Shown here: positions 26,697-36,234 of the stretch, in pieces
How the letters are laid out: each line of letters opens with the position of its first letter
How positions within the stretch are numbered: the stretch's first letter is position 1
From: Moellerella wisconsensis ATCC 35017
Lineage (GTDB): Bacteria; Pseudomonadota; Gammaproteobacteria; Enterobacterales; Enterobacteriaceae
NCBI RefSeq assembly: GCF_001294465.1
Contig: NZ_LGAA01000011.1
Location: forward strand, 1-64,000
Direction of reading: 5' to 3'
DNA: 64,000 nt
Notes under the pieces: generated by a model
What the model saw: the letters and a program-made list of their open reading frames with translations, nothing else
Databases searched by the model: none
Told to the model about the DNA's origin: nothing
Made by a program: the position numbers and the translations under genes

Positions 26697-26813
26697 GTAT
26701 TTCCCCTAATAACTTATTGAATAATATAGCCATAGCTCGGCAAATCTATGATCGGTAGTCCGATTGATAGCCCCACCGACTAATAAATGCAAATCAATGC
26801 AGTAACAGTTTTT

Positions 26814-27683
26814 TTAGTCTATTTGCGGCGGAAGAGAGACTGATAAATTATCAATTAGACGGGTTTGTCCTAACCAAGCTGCCATTAATATGACTGCAGT
26901 GCCGCTGGTGGCAGTTAATGGGGCTAACGTTTGTGCATCGCGAATAAATAATTCATCGGGAGTAAAGCCAACGGCACGTAATTTATCTTCAGCTTCAGTC
27001 AGTAACGAGGGAATATCTGCCGTAGAGGATTGCAGTTTTAAGCCGATTTCTTGCATAATTTCATACAATTTTGGCGCTATTTTTTTTTGGTCAGCAGAAA
27101 GATTATTATTGCGAGAACTTAAGGCTAATCCATTTTTTGCTCTGACTGTTGGCACAGAGACGATAGAAATATCCCATGACAGATCAGCGACCATCTTGCG
27201 AATTAATTGCAATTGTTGGTAATCTTTTTCGCCGAAAAAGGCAATATCTGGCTGAACTAAGTTAAATAGCTTAGTAACTACTGTGGCGACACCGCGAAAA
27301 TGACCAGGGCGGCTAGCACCTTCTAATATTTCCGACAGCTCAGGCACTTCAACGTAGGTTTGTTTCTCCATCCCTGTGGGATAAATATCTTTGGCTGAAG
27401 GAGCAAAAACTAAATCAATATTGCGACGTTTAAGTTTCTCACAATCTTCTTGCAGTGTTCTTGGATAATTATCTAAATCAGACGCATTGTTAAATTGTAG
27501 CGGATTAACAAAAATACTGGCAATCACAATATCCGCGTGCTGTTTCGCTTCATCGATTAGATTTAAATGCCCATCGTGGAGATTCCCCATGGTAGGGACA
27601 AGCGCAATACGTTTACCTTCTTGTTTCCAGCGGCGAATTTCACGGCGTAAAATTAGCGAAGTCTCAACGATAAGCATATTCAA
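26814..27683 (-). CDS. panC: PanC, pantothenate synthetase
   Basis: The 289-residue ligase joins pantoate and beta-alanine with ATP. It shows the nucleotidyltransferase motif [14 protein letters not shown] (HxGH), [24 protein letters not shown] and LALSSRN. It lies 120 bases downstream of panB on the same strand. Together panB, panC and panD provide the pantothenate branch, supplying coenzyme A. Confidence 0.95.
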   Translation of the reverse strand: MNMLIVETSLILRREIRRWKQEGKRIALVPTMGNLHDGHLNLIDEAKQHADIVIASIFVNPLQFNNASDLDNYPRTLQEDCEKLKRRNIDLVFAPSAKDIYPTGMEKQTYVEVPELSEILEGASRPGHFRGVATVVTKLFNLVQPDIAFFGEKDYQQLQLIRKMVADLSWDISIVSVPTVRAKNGLALSSRNNNLSADQKKIAPKLYEIMQEIGLKLQSSTADIPSLLTEAEDKLRAVGFTPDELFIRDAQTLAPLTATSGTAVILMAAWLGQTRLIDNLSVSLPPQID

Positions 27684-27803
27684 GTTCCTTTTCTCGTGTC
27701 ATAACTGAAATTATCTGAACTATAAGAAGACCACAAATAACTACACTCATAGTGTATTAGCATAGTGCATTAGCGAGCGCAGTCAGTAACCGTAATAAAT
27801 CAA

Positions 27804-28595
27804 TTATTCGAATGAATGTTCAGCATCAGGATAACTGCCGTTTTCGACTTGCTCGATATATAAGTGAATAGCATCACGAATATTACCGGCTTCAGCCAAA
27901 AAGTTTTTAGCAAATGTCGGGGCTTTCGGCGTGATCCCTAGCGCATCGTGCATGACTAAAATTTGTCCATCGGTCCCACTACCAGCACCAATTCCGATAA
28001 CCGGAAGCAGTAATTCTTCGGTGATCAGTGATGCCAACGCACTTGGGATACATTCTAAAACCAATAATTGAATACCCGAGTTTTCAAGAGCGATCGCATC
28101 TTTTATCAGCTGGTTAGCGGTAACTTCATCACGACCTTGAACTTTATAGCCGCCAAGAACATTCACAGCTTGCGGGGTTAAGCCAAGGTGGCCGCAAACC
28201 GGTACCGAGCGTTCGCTGAGCATTTTAACTGTATCACACAACCAGCTACCGCCTTCCACTTTGACCATGTTTGCACCAGCTTGCATTAAGATGGCTGCAT
28301 TTTGGCAGGCTTGCTCTGGGCTTGAGTAACTCATAAAGGGCATATCTGCAATAATAAATGCTTCAGGTGCTCCTTTACGAACACAACGAGTATGATACGC
28401 AATGTGTTCAACAGTGACCGGGAGCGTAGAGTTTTCGCCTTGCAGTGTCATTCCTAAAGAATCGCCAACCAGCATCACTTGAATGCCTTGTTCTGCAAAT
28501 AATTGGGCAAAACTTGAATCGTAGGCTGTTATGGTGGCAAATTTACGTTTTTCTTTTTTTAACTGACTTAGATAGGCCAGAGTGATTGGTTTCAT
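27804..28595 (-). CDS. panB: PanB, ketopantoate hydroxymethyltransferase
   Basis: The 263-residue enzyme transfers a hydroxymethyl group from methylene-tetrahydrofolate to 2-oxoisovalerate, the first committed step to pantothenate. It shows [31 protein letters not shown] (metal-binding Asp), [18 protein letters not shown] and [26 protein letters not shown] 28595 follows GGAGG. folK lies 62 bases upstream in the same direction, as in E. coli. Confidence 0.95.
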   Translation of the reverse strand: MKPITLAYLSQLKKEKRKFATITAYDSSFAQLFAEQGIQVMLVGDSLGMTLQGENSTLPVTVEHIAYHTRCVRKGAPEAFIIADMPFMSYSSPEQACQNAAILMQAGANMVKVEGGSWLCDTVKMLSERSVPVCGHLGLTPQAVNVLGGYKVQGRDEVTANQLIKDAIALENSGIQLLVLECIPSALASLITEELLLPVIGIGAGSGTDGQILVMHDALGITPKAPTFAKNFLAEAGNIRDAIHLYIEQVENGSYPDAEHSFE

Positions 28596-28657
28596 GCTAA
28601 TAACCTCCGTAAGTTACGTCTAAAACAGCCACAGTGGTCGAACGTTGACGGGGGCTG

Positions 28658-29149
28658 TTAGGATGATTGGTGCCAGAGCATCAATCCGTTGCGGGGCACA
28701 AGAGAGAGTCTTTTTGACAGCGGTTCACCATCAGGAAAAATTAAATCAGGGGCGATTTCAGCTAAGGGATAAAGCATGAATTCGCGTTCTTTTAGGCCAT
28801 AATGTGGAACGATTAAACGTGGTGTGGCAATGGTTTGGGTACCAAATAACATAATATCGAGATCGAGCGTTCGCGGTCCCCAGCGTTCATCTTTGCGTAC
28901 ACGCCCATGTTCGAGCTCAATACGCTGTGTTTGTGAAAGTAGTTCTTCAGGCTGTAGCGCCGTGATTAATAGCGCTACAGCATTGAGATAATCCGGTTGA
29001 TCCTGCGGTCCGAGGGGCTTGGTCCGATAAAAGGAAGAAACCGTTACAAGTTCACTGTGAGGAATTGTTTTTAGCGCTTCAATAGCCGCATTAATCTGTT
29101 GAAGCGGGTCATTTAAATTACTGCCAAGCGCAATATAAACAGATTCCAT
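28658..29149 (-). CDS. folK: FolK, HPPK (hydroxymethyl-dihydropterin pyrophosphokinase)
   Basis: The 163-residue folate enzyme transfers pyrophosphate from ATP to 6-hydroxymethyl-7,8-dihydropterin. It shows YIALGSNLNDP, SSFYRTKPLGPQDQPDYLNAV, and the signature RKDERWGPRTLDLDIMLFG, followed by PHYGLKEREFMLYPLAEIAP. It begins 5 bases after the pcnB stop, so the two are likely co-transcribed, as in E. coli. Confidence 0.95.
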   Translation of the reverse strand: MESVYIALGSNLNDPLQQINAAIEALKTIPHSELVTVSSFYRTKPLGPQDQPDYLNAVALLITALQPEELLSQTQRIELEHGRVRKDERWGPRTLDLDIMLFGTQTIATPRLIVPHYGLKEREFMLYPLAEIAPDLIFPDGEPLSKRLSLVPRNGLMLWHQSS

Positions 29150-29154
29150 AGTGA

Positions 29155-30801
29155 TTACTCATTATCCTGTGGTTTATTACGCGGTTTACGTGGAGCACCA
29201 GAATGCGATTTTTTAGGACGAGTCCGGCGACGTGCTGGCGTTTGTCCTAGCTCAGTGATCATCTCGCGTTGTTGGCTATTATTAGCCACTTGGAACTCAT
29301 CCCACCAGCGTGCGAGTTCAACCAATTCTTTGCGATGCGGTTCGGCATTAGCCCGCAGTTCCAGTAAATCAAACGCTGCCCTAAACTTAGGGTGCTCCAT
29401 TAATTTATTGGCTCTACGTCCTTGACGGCGCGGCAGACGCAGTTGTAATTGCCAGATATCTCTCATGGTACTGGTGATACGTTTCGGGATAGCAATCGAG
29501 CGGCATTGTTCGTCAAGAATATCATTCATCGCCAAAGCAAAGGCTTCATAATAGGCTAATCCACCTTCTTGAGATAGTTTTTCAGCGTGTTCAGCGAGGG
29601 GATACCATAACATGACCGAAAACAAGAATGCTGGATTAACGCGTTGGTTATTGGCCAGTCGAGAATCGGTATTTTTTAGTACCTGATCAATAATATATTC
29701 CATCGGTGAATCACTGTGTTCAGTGAAGTTTTGCTGTAAAAGAGGGAATAATTGCTTGAACAGGCCATATTGGCACAGCATTTTATAGGTCGCATACCCC
29801 TGGCCAGCTTGCAGCAGTTTTAGTGATTCTTCAAACAGACGCGCAGAAGGAATATCTTTTAACAGTGGTGCTAAACGAGGGATCGGCTCTGCGGTTAACG
29901 GCTCTATTTTCATATCCAGTTTACTGGCGAAACGTACCGCTCGTAACATGCGAACTGGATCTTCGCGGTAACGAGTTTCTGGGTCGCCTATCATACGGAT
30001 AACACCGTCTTTTAAATCTTGTAAGCCGTGAACATAGTCGCGAACGGTAAAATCAGCGATATTGTAATATAAGCTATTGATTGTAAAATCACGTCGGATA
30101 GCATCGTCTTCAATTGAGCCGAAAATATTATCGCGCAGCAGCATGCCACTTTTGGCTTGCTGAGACAGATTTTTATCTTCTTGCTCTTCGATTGTCTGAG
30201 GATCATGATGCCCACGGAAAGTGGCCACCTCAATAACTTCAGGACCAAACATAATATGTGCCAAACGGAAACGACGCCCGACTAAGCGGCAATTACGGAA
30301 TAATTTACGAATTTGTTCGGGGGTGGCGTTGGTCGTAATATCAAAGTCTTTTGGCTTTTTGCCTAATAATAAATCGCGAACGCCTCCGCCAACGAGATAC
30401 GCCTCGAAGCCCGAATTACTCAGACGATAGAGGACTTTCAGCGCATTATTGCTGATATCATTGCGTGAAATACAGTGTGCAGCCCGTGGAATGACTGTCA
30501 TCGGTTCATCCTCGACTGGCGTATCAGCTTGCTTATGACGACGAGTCACTTCTGGCGTCGATGCTTTCGTCGGTCTATCTGCCGATCTCTGTGGGCGTTT
30601 TTTAGTTTTCTGCCTTTCAGAATATCTATCGTCAGACTGCCTATTTGGCTGGCGCTCAGGCTGCTCATTAGGCTGTTTTTCCGCTGTAGTCAGTCGGTCA
30701 GAATTAGTGACTGGCCTTTCACTGGCTGCCTGTAGTTCACGTTGAGCTTTATCGTCACGTGCTAATAAGTTACGGCAGAAATTTGCTACTCGGTTAAAAA
30801 T
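29155..30801 (-). CDS. pcnB: PcnB, poly(A) polymerase I, with an AUU start
   Basis: PcnB adds poly(A) tails to RNA 3' ends, promoting decay. The nucleotidyltransferase core has [20 protein letters not shown] (Asp152 and Asp154 from the chosen start) and [11 protein letters not shown], then [15 protein letters not shown]; the C-terminal tail is basic. From ATT 30801 the protein begins (M)FNRVANFCR, matching E. coli MFTRVANFCR, whose gene also starts at AUU. GAGGTG lies just upstream. TTG 30831 or GTG 30822 would add residues without family support. The resulting 548 residues exceed the 465 of E. coli, mainly through a hydrophilic Q/R/P/S-rich stretch of about 73 residues between positions 25 and 100. 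Confidence 0.92.
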   Translation of the reverse strand: MFNRVANFCRNLLARDDKAQRELQAASERPVTNSDRLTTAEKQPNEQPERQPNRQSDDRYSERQKTKKRPQRSADRPTKASTPEVTRRHKQADTPVEDEPMTVIPRAAHCISRNDISNNALKVLYRLSNSGFEAYLVGGGVRDLLLGKKPKDFDITTNATPEQIRKLFRNCRLVGRRFRLAHIMFGPEVIEVATFRGHHDPQTIEEQEDKNLSQQAKSGMLLRDNIFGSIEDDAIRRDFTINSLYYNIADFTVRDYVHGLQDLKDGVIRMIGDPETRYREDPVRMLRAVRFASKLDMKIEPLTAEPIPRLAPLLKDIPSARLFEESLKLLQAGQGYATYKMLCQYGLFKQLFPLLQQNFTEHSDSPMEYIIDQVLKNTDSRLANNQRVNPAFLFSVMLWYPLAEHAEKLSQEGGLAYYEAFALAMNDILDEQCRSIAIPKRITSTMRDIWQLQLRLPRRQGRRANKLMEHPKFRAAFDLLELRANAEPHRKELVELARWWDEFQVANNSQQREMITELGQTPARRRTRPKKSHSGAPRKPRNKPQDNE

Positions 30802-30905
30802 AGTACACCTCGATTTAATCACTAATGTCAAAAAATAAAAATAAGCGGCTAATCATAGCCTACAGAACTTTTTTTGAGAATGGTCAATCTCATAAAAGTG
30901 ACTGA

Positions 30906-31805
30906 TTACTGAAATTTTGTCGTGACAGAGTCATAATCCGGGACTAATGATAAGTCCCAATTTTTTATTGCCAGTGCCAATAACTGTTCAATGCTTATTT
31001 CTTGCCAGCCATCTATATACGGTTGTTGCAGAAAATTCAGCGCTTCAATCAATACCGGCCGTGGGTCTGAGACGGGTATTGGCTGAGCATGATTCTGCTT
31101 CGATAGCTTATTATTATCTATATTCAATGCCAGAGGCAAATGGGCATAAGTTGGCTCTGGCAGCGATAAATGTCGATACAGCGATATCTGATGCGATGTC
31201 GGGGCAATTAAATCGGCACCACGCACTATCTCAGTCACTCCCTGATAATGATCGTCAATTACCACCACCAGATTATAAGCAAATAGCCCATCTTTTCTAT
31301 GAATAATAAAATCTTCTTCAGCGATTGCCGGTTCAGTATGCACGGTCCCCCGGATCCTATCATTAAAATCATAAATAGGATGGCATTGGCTAATTCGCAA
31401 TGCGGCATTGGTTGCCGGTAAATTCAGCCAGCGGCAACGACCATTATACAGCCCTCCCATCTCATGGATACAATGGCGTGTGCATCGGCAATAATAACAT
31501 TGATTATTATGGATAAGCTCAGCCAAAATTTCACGATAAGCGGCATGACGTTGAGATTGATAAACCACCGGACCGTCCCAGTATAAACCGTAGCATTCTA
31601 AGGTAGCGAGAATACTGTCTGCGGCGCCGGGAACTTCACGTGGCGGATCAATATCATCGATGCGTAGTCGCCATTGGCCATGTTGAGATTTAGCTTGTAG
31701 GTAACTACCAAGAGCAGTAACTAGCGATCCAAAATGGAGATCATCTGAAGGAGAGGGGGCAAAGCGGCCAATGTAGGGTTTTGAAGATGAATTAGCGGTT
31801 TTCAT
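30906..31805 (-). CDS. gluQ: GluQ, glutamyl-Q tRNA(Asp) synthetase
   Basis: This short glutamyl-tRNA-synthetase paralog lacks the anticodon domain and attaches glutamate to queuosine in tRNA-Asp. It shows [28 protein letters not shown] (class I HxGH-like), a cysteine cluster [10 protein letters not shown]...GRCR that should bind zinc, [16 protein letters not shown], and KLSKQNH (KMSKS-like). The open frame begins at 31865, but the added 20 residues run through a perfect 10-base hairpin (31827-31853) and lack homology. ATG 31805 gives 299 residues, as in E. coli, although its ribosome binding site is distant. It follows dksA. Confidence 0.9.
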   Translation of the reverse strand: MKTANSSSKPYIGRFAPSPSDDLHFGSLVTALGSYLQAKSQHGQWRLRIDDIDPPREVPGAADSILATLECYGLYWDGPVVYQSQRHAAYREILAELIHNNQCYYCRCTRHCIHEMGGLYNGRCRWLNLPATNAALRISQCHPIYDFNDRIRGTVHTEPAIAEEDFIIHRKDGLFAYNLVVVIDDHYQGVTEIVRGADLIAPTSHQISLYRHLSLPEPTYAHLPLALNIDNNKLSKQNHAQPIPVSDPRPVLIEALNFLQQPYIDGWQEISIEQLLALAIKNWDLSLVPDYDSVTTKFQ

Positions 31806-31826
31806 GGCGGTGTAAATATTCCTATA

Positions 31827-31853
31827 ACGGCGCATAACCACAGTATGCGCCGT
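31827..31853 (-). terminator. Hairpin between dksA and gluQ
   Basis: ACGGCGCATA (31827-31836) pairs perfectly with TATGCGCCGT (31844-31853), loop 7. There is no clear T-run, so it may be a processing or attenuation hairpin that separates the abundant dksA message from gluQ. Confidence 0.55.
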
Positions 31854-31875
31854 CGAGGACTCCATAAGTCAGTAA

Positions 31876-32331
31876 TTAGCCAGCCATTTGCTTTTCACGA
31901 ATTTCTGCTAATGTCTTACAGTCAATACATAAATCAGCTGTAGGGCGAGCTTCTAAGCGGCGAATGCCAATCTCAACCCCACAAGACTCGCAGAAACCGA
32001 AGTCATCATCTTCAACTTTCTTTAAGGTCTTCTCGATTTTTTTAATCAACTTACGTTCACGATCTCGGTTACGTAATTCAAGACTGAATTCTTCTTCCTG
32101 AGCGGCTCTATCAACAGGATCTGGAAAGTTAGCGGCCTCATCTTGCATATGAGTAACTGTCCGGTCGACTTCATCCCTGAGTTGATTGCGCCATGCTTCG
32201 AGAATGAGCTTAAAATGAGCCAACTGAGCGTCGTTCATATATTCTTCGCCAGCTTTTTCTTGATAGGGCTGAACCCCAGCAATGGCGAGAATGCTTAAGG
32301 ACGAGGTCTTACGTTTTTGCCCTTCTTGCAT
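31876..32331 (-). CDS. dksA: DksA, RNA polymerase-binding transcription factor
   Basis: The 151-residue protein binds the RNA polymerase secondary channel and works with ppGpp in the stringent response. From [19 protein letters not shown] onward it is almost identical to E. coli DksA, including the coiled-coil tip DxxDxA region ([13 protein letters not shown]) and the zinc finger CESCGVEIG...CIDC. The open frame extends 30 codons upstream, but AGGAG precedes ATG 32331 and the extension has no family match. relA, also in this window, makes its partner ppGpp. Confidence 0.97.
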   Translation of the reverse strand: MQEGQKRKTSSLSILAIAGVQPYQEKAGEEYMNDAQLAHFKLILEAWRNQLRDEVDRTVTHMQDEAANFPDPVDRAAQEEEFSLELRNRDRERKLIKKIEKTLKKVEDDDFGFCESCGVEIGIRRLEARPTADLCIDCKTLAEIREKQMAG

Positions 32332-32516
32332 AATACTTCTCCTACACACGCAATTTAACACTAACCCCAATGGGGAAAAATAAAGGTCGCTATAAATAGC
32401 AGAAGCCCGCCTTCTTGGCAATCGTTCCTGCTATGAGTTTTGCAATGCTGTGAACAGACGCGTGTTTGTCTTTTTCTTAGCCACAACGCTCAGCTACCAT
32501 TATATTGATGAATTAA

Positions 32517-33233
32517 CTACTCTTTTATCATCGAAACAAAGTCAATTTTCTTAGCCAGCAAAAGTTCCTTTTCTGATATATCTGCTTGATAACAAATGAC
32601 TTCAACACCACACTCAATCGCTTGCTGCAATAATGATGCATATTGCTTATCAATATGCGCTGCCGCTGATACTTGCTGAATACCCGAATGCATTACAGCG
32701 AACAACAGTATGGCCTTTTTTCCTTCTTTAGCAATAATTGTTAGCTCACGTAGGTGTTTCTGTCCTCTTTGGGTAATGGCGTCGGGAAAATATCCTTGAC
32801 CATTCTGTAGCAAAGTCACTGATTTTACTTCAATATAACATGCTGGCAGTTTGTCTCCGGTCAATAAAAAATCAATCCTACTATTCTCATCTCCATATTT
32901 AATTTCTCTTTGGACAAATTTATATTCAGATAATTCTGGAATGATCTTTTTTGTTAGAGCCTCGGCAACTAATTCATTGGCGCGTAGCGTGTTAACCACT
33001 ATCCAATCGCCGGTTTGTGTTTGGGTTAATTCCCAACTGTGAGGGTATTTACGTTTAGGGTTATCGGACGTTGAATACCAAACTTTATCGCCCTCGGTAG
33101 CACAACCTGTCATTGCGCCGGTATTTGCACAATGAATCGTTATTAATTGACCTTCTGGCGTAACGATATCTGCTAAAAATCGTTTGTAGCGTTTGACTAA
33201 TATCGCCGGTTGCAAAGGAGGAATGAATTCCAT
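32517..33233 (-). CDS. sfsA: SfsA, DNA-binding/nuclease-like protein
   Basis: The 238-residue protein matches E. coli SfsA (234). It shows [52 protein letters not shown] and [10 protein letters not shown]; the last two resemble a PD-(D/E)xK nuclease core. E. coli SfsA was first linked to sugar fermentation and binds DNA; its enzymatic role is unclear. The open frame begins at 33293 but GGAG lies 5 bases before ATG 33233, and the protein from there aligns from its first residue. It is divergent from hrpB. Confidence 0.92.
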   Translation of the reverse strand: MEFIPPLQPAILVKRYKRFLADIVTPEGQLITIHCANTGAMTGCATEGDKVWYSTSDNPKRKYPHSWELTQTQTGDWIVVNTLRANELVAEALTKKIIPELSEYKFVQREIKYGDENSRIDFLLTGDKLPACYIEVKSVTLLQNGQGYFPDAITQRGQKHLRELTIIAKEGKKAILLFAVMHSGIQQVSAAAHIDKQYASLLQQAIECGVEVICYQADISEKELLLAKKIDFVSMIKE

Positions 33234-33353
33234 GAAGGCTCCGCTATTGGATAGAGTTAATAAACTGGCGGGCAATGCTACAATGTCGGCCATTAAAAGT
33301 TAATCATTTTGCCATGATGGTGAGTGAAAAGAGAACAATTATGAGGAATAATA

Positions 33354-35876
33354 GTGTCATTATTACCTATATATCAAGTAAGTAACTCTTTACTTGCCGC
33401 ATTAAAAAATAGCAATCAAGTACTATTACATGCGCCAACAGGTGCGGGTAAGTCGACGGCACTGCCATTAGAAATTTTAAAGAGTGGGGTCATTGAGGGG
33501 CGAATTATCCTGCTGGAGCCTCGGCGTATTGCAGCGCGAAATGTCGCTTACCGTTTGGCCGAGCAATATGGCGAACCCATCGGAGAGACAATTGGCTACC
33601 GTATGAGAGCCGAGAGTCGAATCAGTGCGAATACGCGCCTTGAGGTGGTAACCGAAGGCATATTAACCCGCATGTTGCAGCAAGACCCATTATTAGAAGG
33701 TGTGGGGTTAATTATTCTGGACGAGTTCCATGAACGTAGTTTACAGGCTGATCTTGGTTTAGCGCTATTATTGGATATTCAGCAAGGATTACGCGAAGAC
33801 CTACGTATTTTATTGATGTCAGCGACATTAGACAGCAAGCGTTTAACCAGCTTGTTCCCAGATGCTCCAGTGATTGTTTCTCAAGGGCGCTCTTTTCCGG
33901 TAGAACGGCATTTTCAGCGTTTGAATCCGCATAGACCCTTTGCGGCTGAAGTTGCTTCGGCTGTTTGGCAATTGATGTGCTCGCACTCGGGATCGCTGTT
34001 GTTATTTTTACCGGGAATTGGCGAAATTCAGCGGACATTAACCGAGCTTTCGGCGCGTGTAACACCAGATATTTTGCTTTGTCCCTTATATGGCGCGTTA
34101 TCGATACAAGCGCAGCAGCAAGCTATTCTGCCAGCGCCTGTCGGACAGCGAAAAATTGTGTTAGCCACGAATATTGCTGAAACCAGTTTGACCATTGAAG
34201 GTATTCGGCTGGTGGTCGATAGCGGTTTGGAACGCATAGCCCAGTTTAATCCGCGTAATGGTTTAACGAAATTAACTAAACAGCAAATTAGCCAAGCGTC
34301 GATGATCCAGCGGGCGGGGCGTGCCGGGCGTTTAGAGCCGGGAGTTTGTTGGCATCTTTTCAGTCGCGAACAGGCGGAGAGAGCCCCTGAGCATAGCCAA
34401 CCCGAGATTTTACACAGTGATTTGAGCGCGTTATGGCTATCGATTTTACAGTGGGGATGCCAAACCCCCCAACAATTATCGTGGTTAGATTATCCACCAG
34501 AAATGCATATTCGGGCGGCGAATAAATTACTGGCGCAATTAGGCGCCGTAACAAGCACCGCTCGAGGTCAGGATAATCATCGTGCCTACGATTTATTGAG
34601 TCATAAAGTGACACTGACGCCGAAAGGGCAAAAAATGGCTGCGGCTGGAAGCGATCCCCGGTTATCCGCCATACTGTTTTATGCACAACAAACAGATGAT
34701 AACGCATTGATTAAATTGGCTGGATTAATAATCGCTATATTAGAAGATCCGCCGCGCAGCAAAGGTTTGTCTGATATAGCAATTTGGCTAGCAACGCCAA
34801 TCGACAAATGGTGTCACCGTGCCTCACAAATCTGTGGTCTTAAAGTAACGGGGCAAGATAGCCGACAATTGGCGAGCCATCCCGCATTGGCCTTATTATT
34901 GGCGCAAGGATTTGCCGATAGAATCGCTAAAAATCGTAATAATCAGTCACGTTTTCAATTAGCTAATGGTTCTGGAGCACAAATTGAGCCACAGGATAGT
35001 TTGGCGGATCAAGCGTGGGTGATTGCCGCTCAATTATGGCAAGGAGACTACAGCGCGGATGCCAGCATTGGGCTGGCTGTGACCGTTGATATTGAGCAAT
35101 TAGAGCATCACTGCCCGGCGTTATTTAACCAGCAAGCAGCGGTAGAATGGGATGAAAAACGTGGAACCTTAATTGCTTGGCGGCGTACTTTGTGCGGTGA
35201 ATTAATTGTCCGCTCGGAGCGTTTAGCTAATCCCTCAGCGAAGGAGATAACTCAAGCGCTATTATACTGGGTAAAAAATAATGGATTACAAGGCTTTGTC
35301 TGGAGTGATGCCGCCTTGCAGTTGCGTATTCGTTTACAATTAGCGGCTCAATGGTTCCCTGAGATGGATTTGCCTGCGGTCGATGATGAATCGCTATTAG
35401 CTTCCCTCGATGAGTGGCTATTGCCATTTTTATCGGGAGTAAAAGATTTAGCCGCATTACGCGCAATTAACTTACAACAAGCGCTAACTCAGCGGTTAGA
35501 TTGGCAACAAAAGCAATGGCTTGAAACTATGTTACCGACACATTATCTCACACCGACTGGAAATAATGTACGCATTGAATATTCATTGGATAAACCGCCA
35601 GTTATTGCGGTACGCATGCAAGAAATGTATGGTGAGTCGCATAATCCAACCGTTGCGGGCGGAAGAATAATCGTGACATTGGCTTTATTATCACCCGCAA
35701 TGCGCCCGTTGCAGATTACCCAAGATTTAAATGCGTTCTGGAAAGGTAGCTATCGTGAAATTCAAAAAGAGATGAAAGGTCGTTATCCGAAACATTTATG
35801 GCCTGATGATCCCGTAAAAACTTTGCCGACGCCAAAAACTAAAAAAGCACTGGATCGGCGTAATGAGTCGATTTAA
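33354..35876 (+). CDS. hrpB: HrpB, DEAH-box ATP-dependent helicase
   Basis: The 840-residue superfamily 2 helicase has Walker A APTGAGKST (residues 27-35), EPRRIAARNVA, ILDEFHERS (motif II), LMSATLD (III), FLPGIGEIQ, ATNIAETSLTI and QRAGRAGR (VI). HrpB-specific C-terminal domains end at RYPKHLWPDDP. It aligns with E. coli HrpB over its length. GTG 33354 is preceded by GAGGA at 6 bases. RNA is the expected substrate; the cellular role is not established. Confidence 0.94.
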   Translation: MSLLPIYQVSNSLLAALKNSNQVLLHAPTGAGKSTALPLEILKSGVIEGRIILLEPRRIAARNVAYRLAEQYGEPIGETIGYRMRAESRISANTRLEVVTEGILTRMLQQDPLLEGVGLIILDEFHERSLQADLGLALLLDIQQGLREDLRILLMSATLDSKRLTSLFPDAPVIVSQGRSFPVERHFQRLNPHRPFAAEVASAVWQLMCSHSGSLLLFLPGIGEIQRTLTELSARVTPDILLCPLYGALSIQAQQQAILPAPVGQRKIVLATNIAETSLTIEGIRLVVDSGLERIAQFNPRNGLTKLTKQQISQASMIQRAGRAGRLEPGVCWHLFSREQAERAPEHSQPEILHSDLSALWLSILQWGCQTPQQLSWLDYPPEMHIRAANKLLAQLGAVTSTARGQDNHRAYDLLSHKVTLTPKGQKMAAAGSDPRLSAILFYAQQTDDNALIKLAGLIIAILEDPPRSKGLSDIAIWLATPIDKWCHRASQICGLKVTGQDSRQLASHPALALLLAQGFADRIAKNRNNQSRFQLANGSGAQIEPQDSLADQAWVIAAQLWQGDYSADASIGLAVTVDIEQLEHHCPALFNQQAAVEWDEKRGTLIAWRRTLCGELIVRSERLANPSAKEITQALLYWVKNNGLQGFVWSDAALQLRIRLQLAAQWFPEMDLPAVDDESLLASLDEWLLPFLSGVKDLAALRAINLQQALTQRLDWQQKQWLETMLPTHYLTPTGNNVRIEYSLDKPPVIAVRMQEMYGESHNPTVAGGRIIVTLALLSPAMRPLQITQDLNAFWKGSYREIQKEMKGRYPKHLWPDDPVKTLPTPKTKKALDRRNESI

Positions 35877-36234
35877 TCTAGAAAGTAATAGGCTATTGAT
35901 TATTAGGTAATTAATTGAATTAATTTGATATTATTTGATTTTTAGGTGGGACTTTCACTGTAAGCACCCCACGGTTTATTAGAGTTTTGTGTCTATTTGG
36001 GAGCTTTCCTCTGTGAATTAAGGGGCAATGTAAGCCAAAATCGTCAATAAGTTAAGATTACTTCAACCAAAGACTGAATAGATTAAAAATCAAGCCGATG
36101 CAGAGCCCGTAATAATCAGTGCAAAACATTTATTTTAAGCCGGTTAAATAATTGTACCCTATAGCTTAAAAAGATAGTTGAATATGAACGGTTAAACGTG
36201 AAAAAACGTAAAAAATTGAATATGATAGGTGCAA
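35877..36234. other. Gap between hrpB and mrcB
   Basis: The 358 AT-rich bases have no gene. A weak stem GTGGG (35946-35950) with CCCAC (35968-35972) lies downstream of hrpB. The right end holds the mrcB promoter and ribosome binding site. Confidence 0.35.

Noticed and set aside
32332-32421. N-terminal extension of dksA
   Set aside because: The 30 added residues have no homology; AGGAG precedes ATG 32331.
33234-33293. N-terminal extension of sfsA
   Set aside because: GGAG and family alignment both support ATG 33233.
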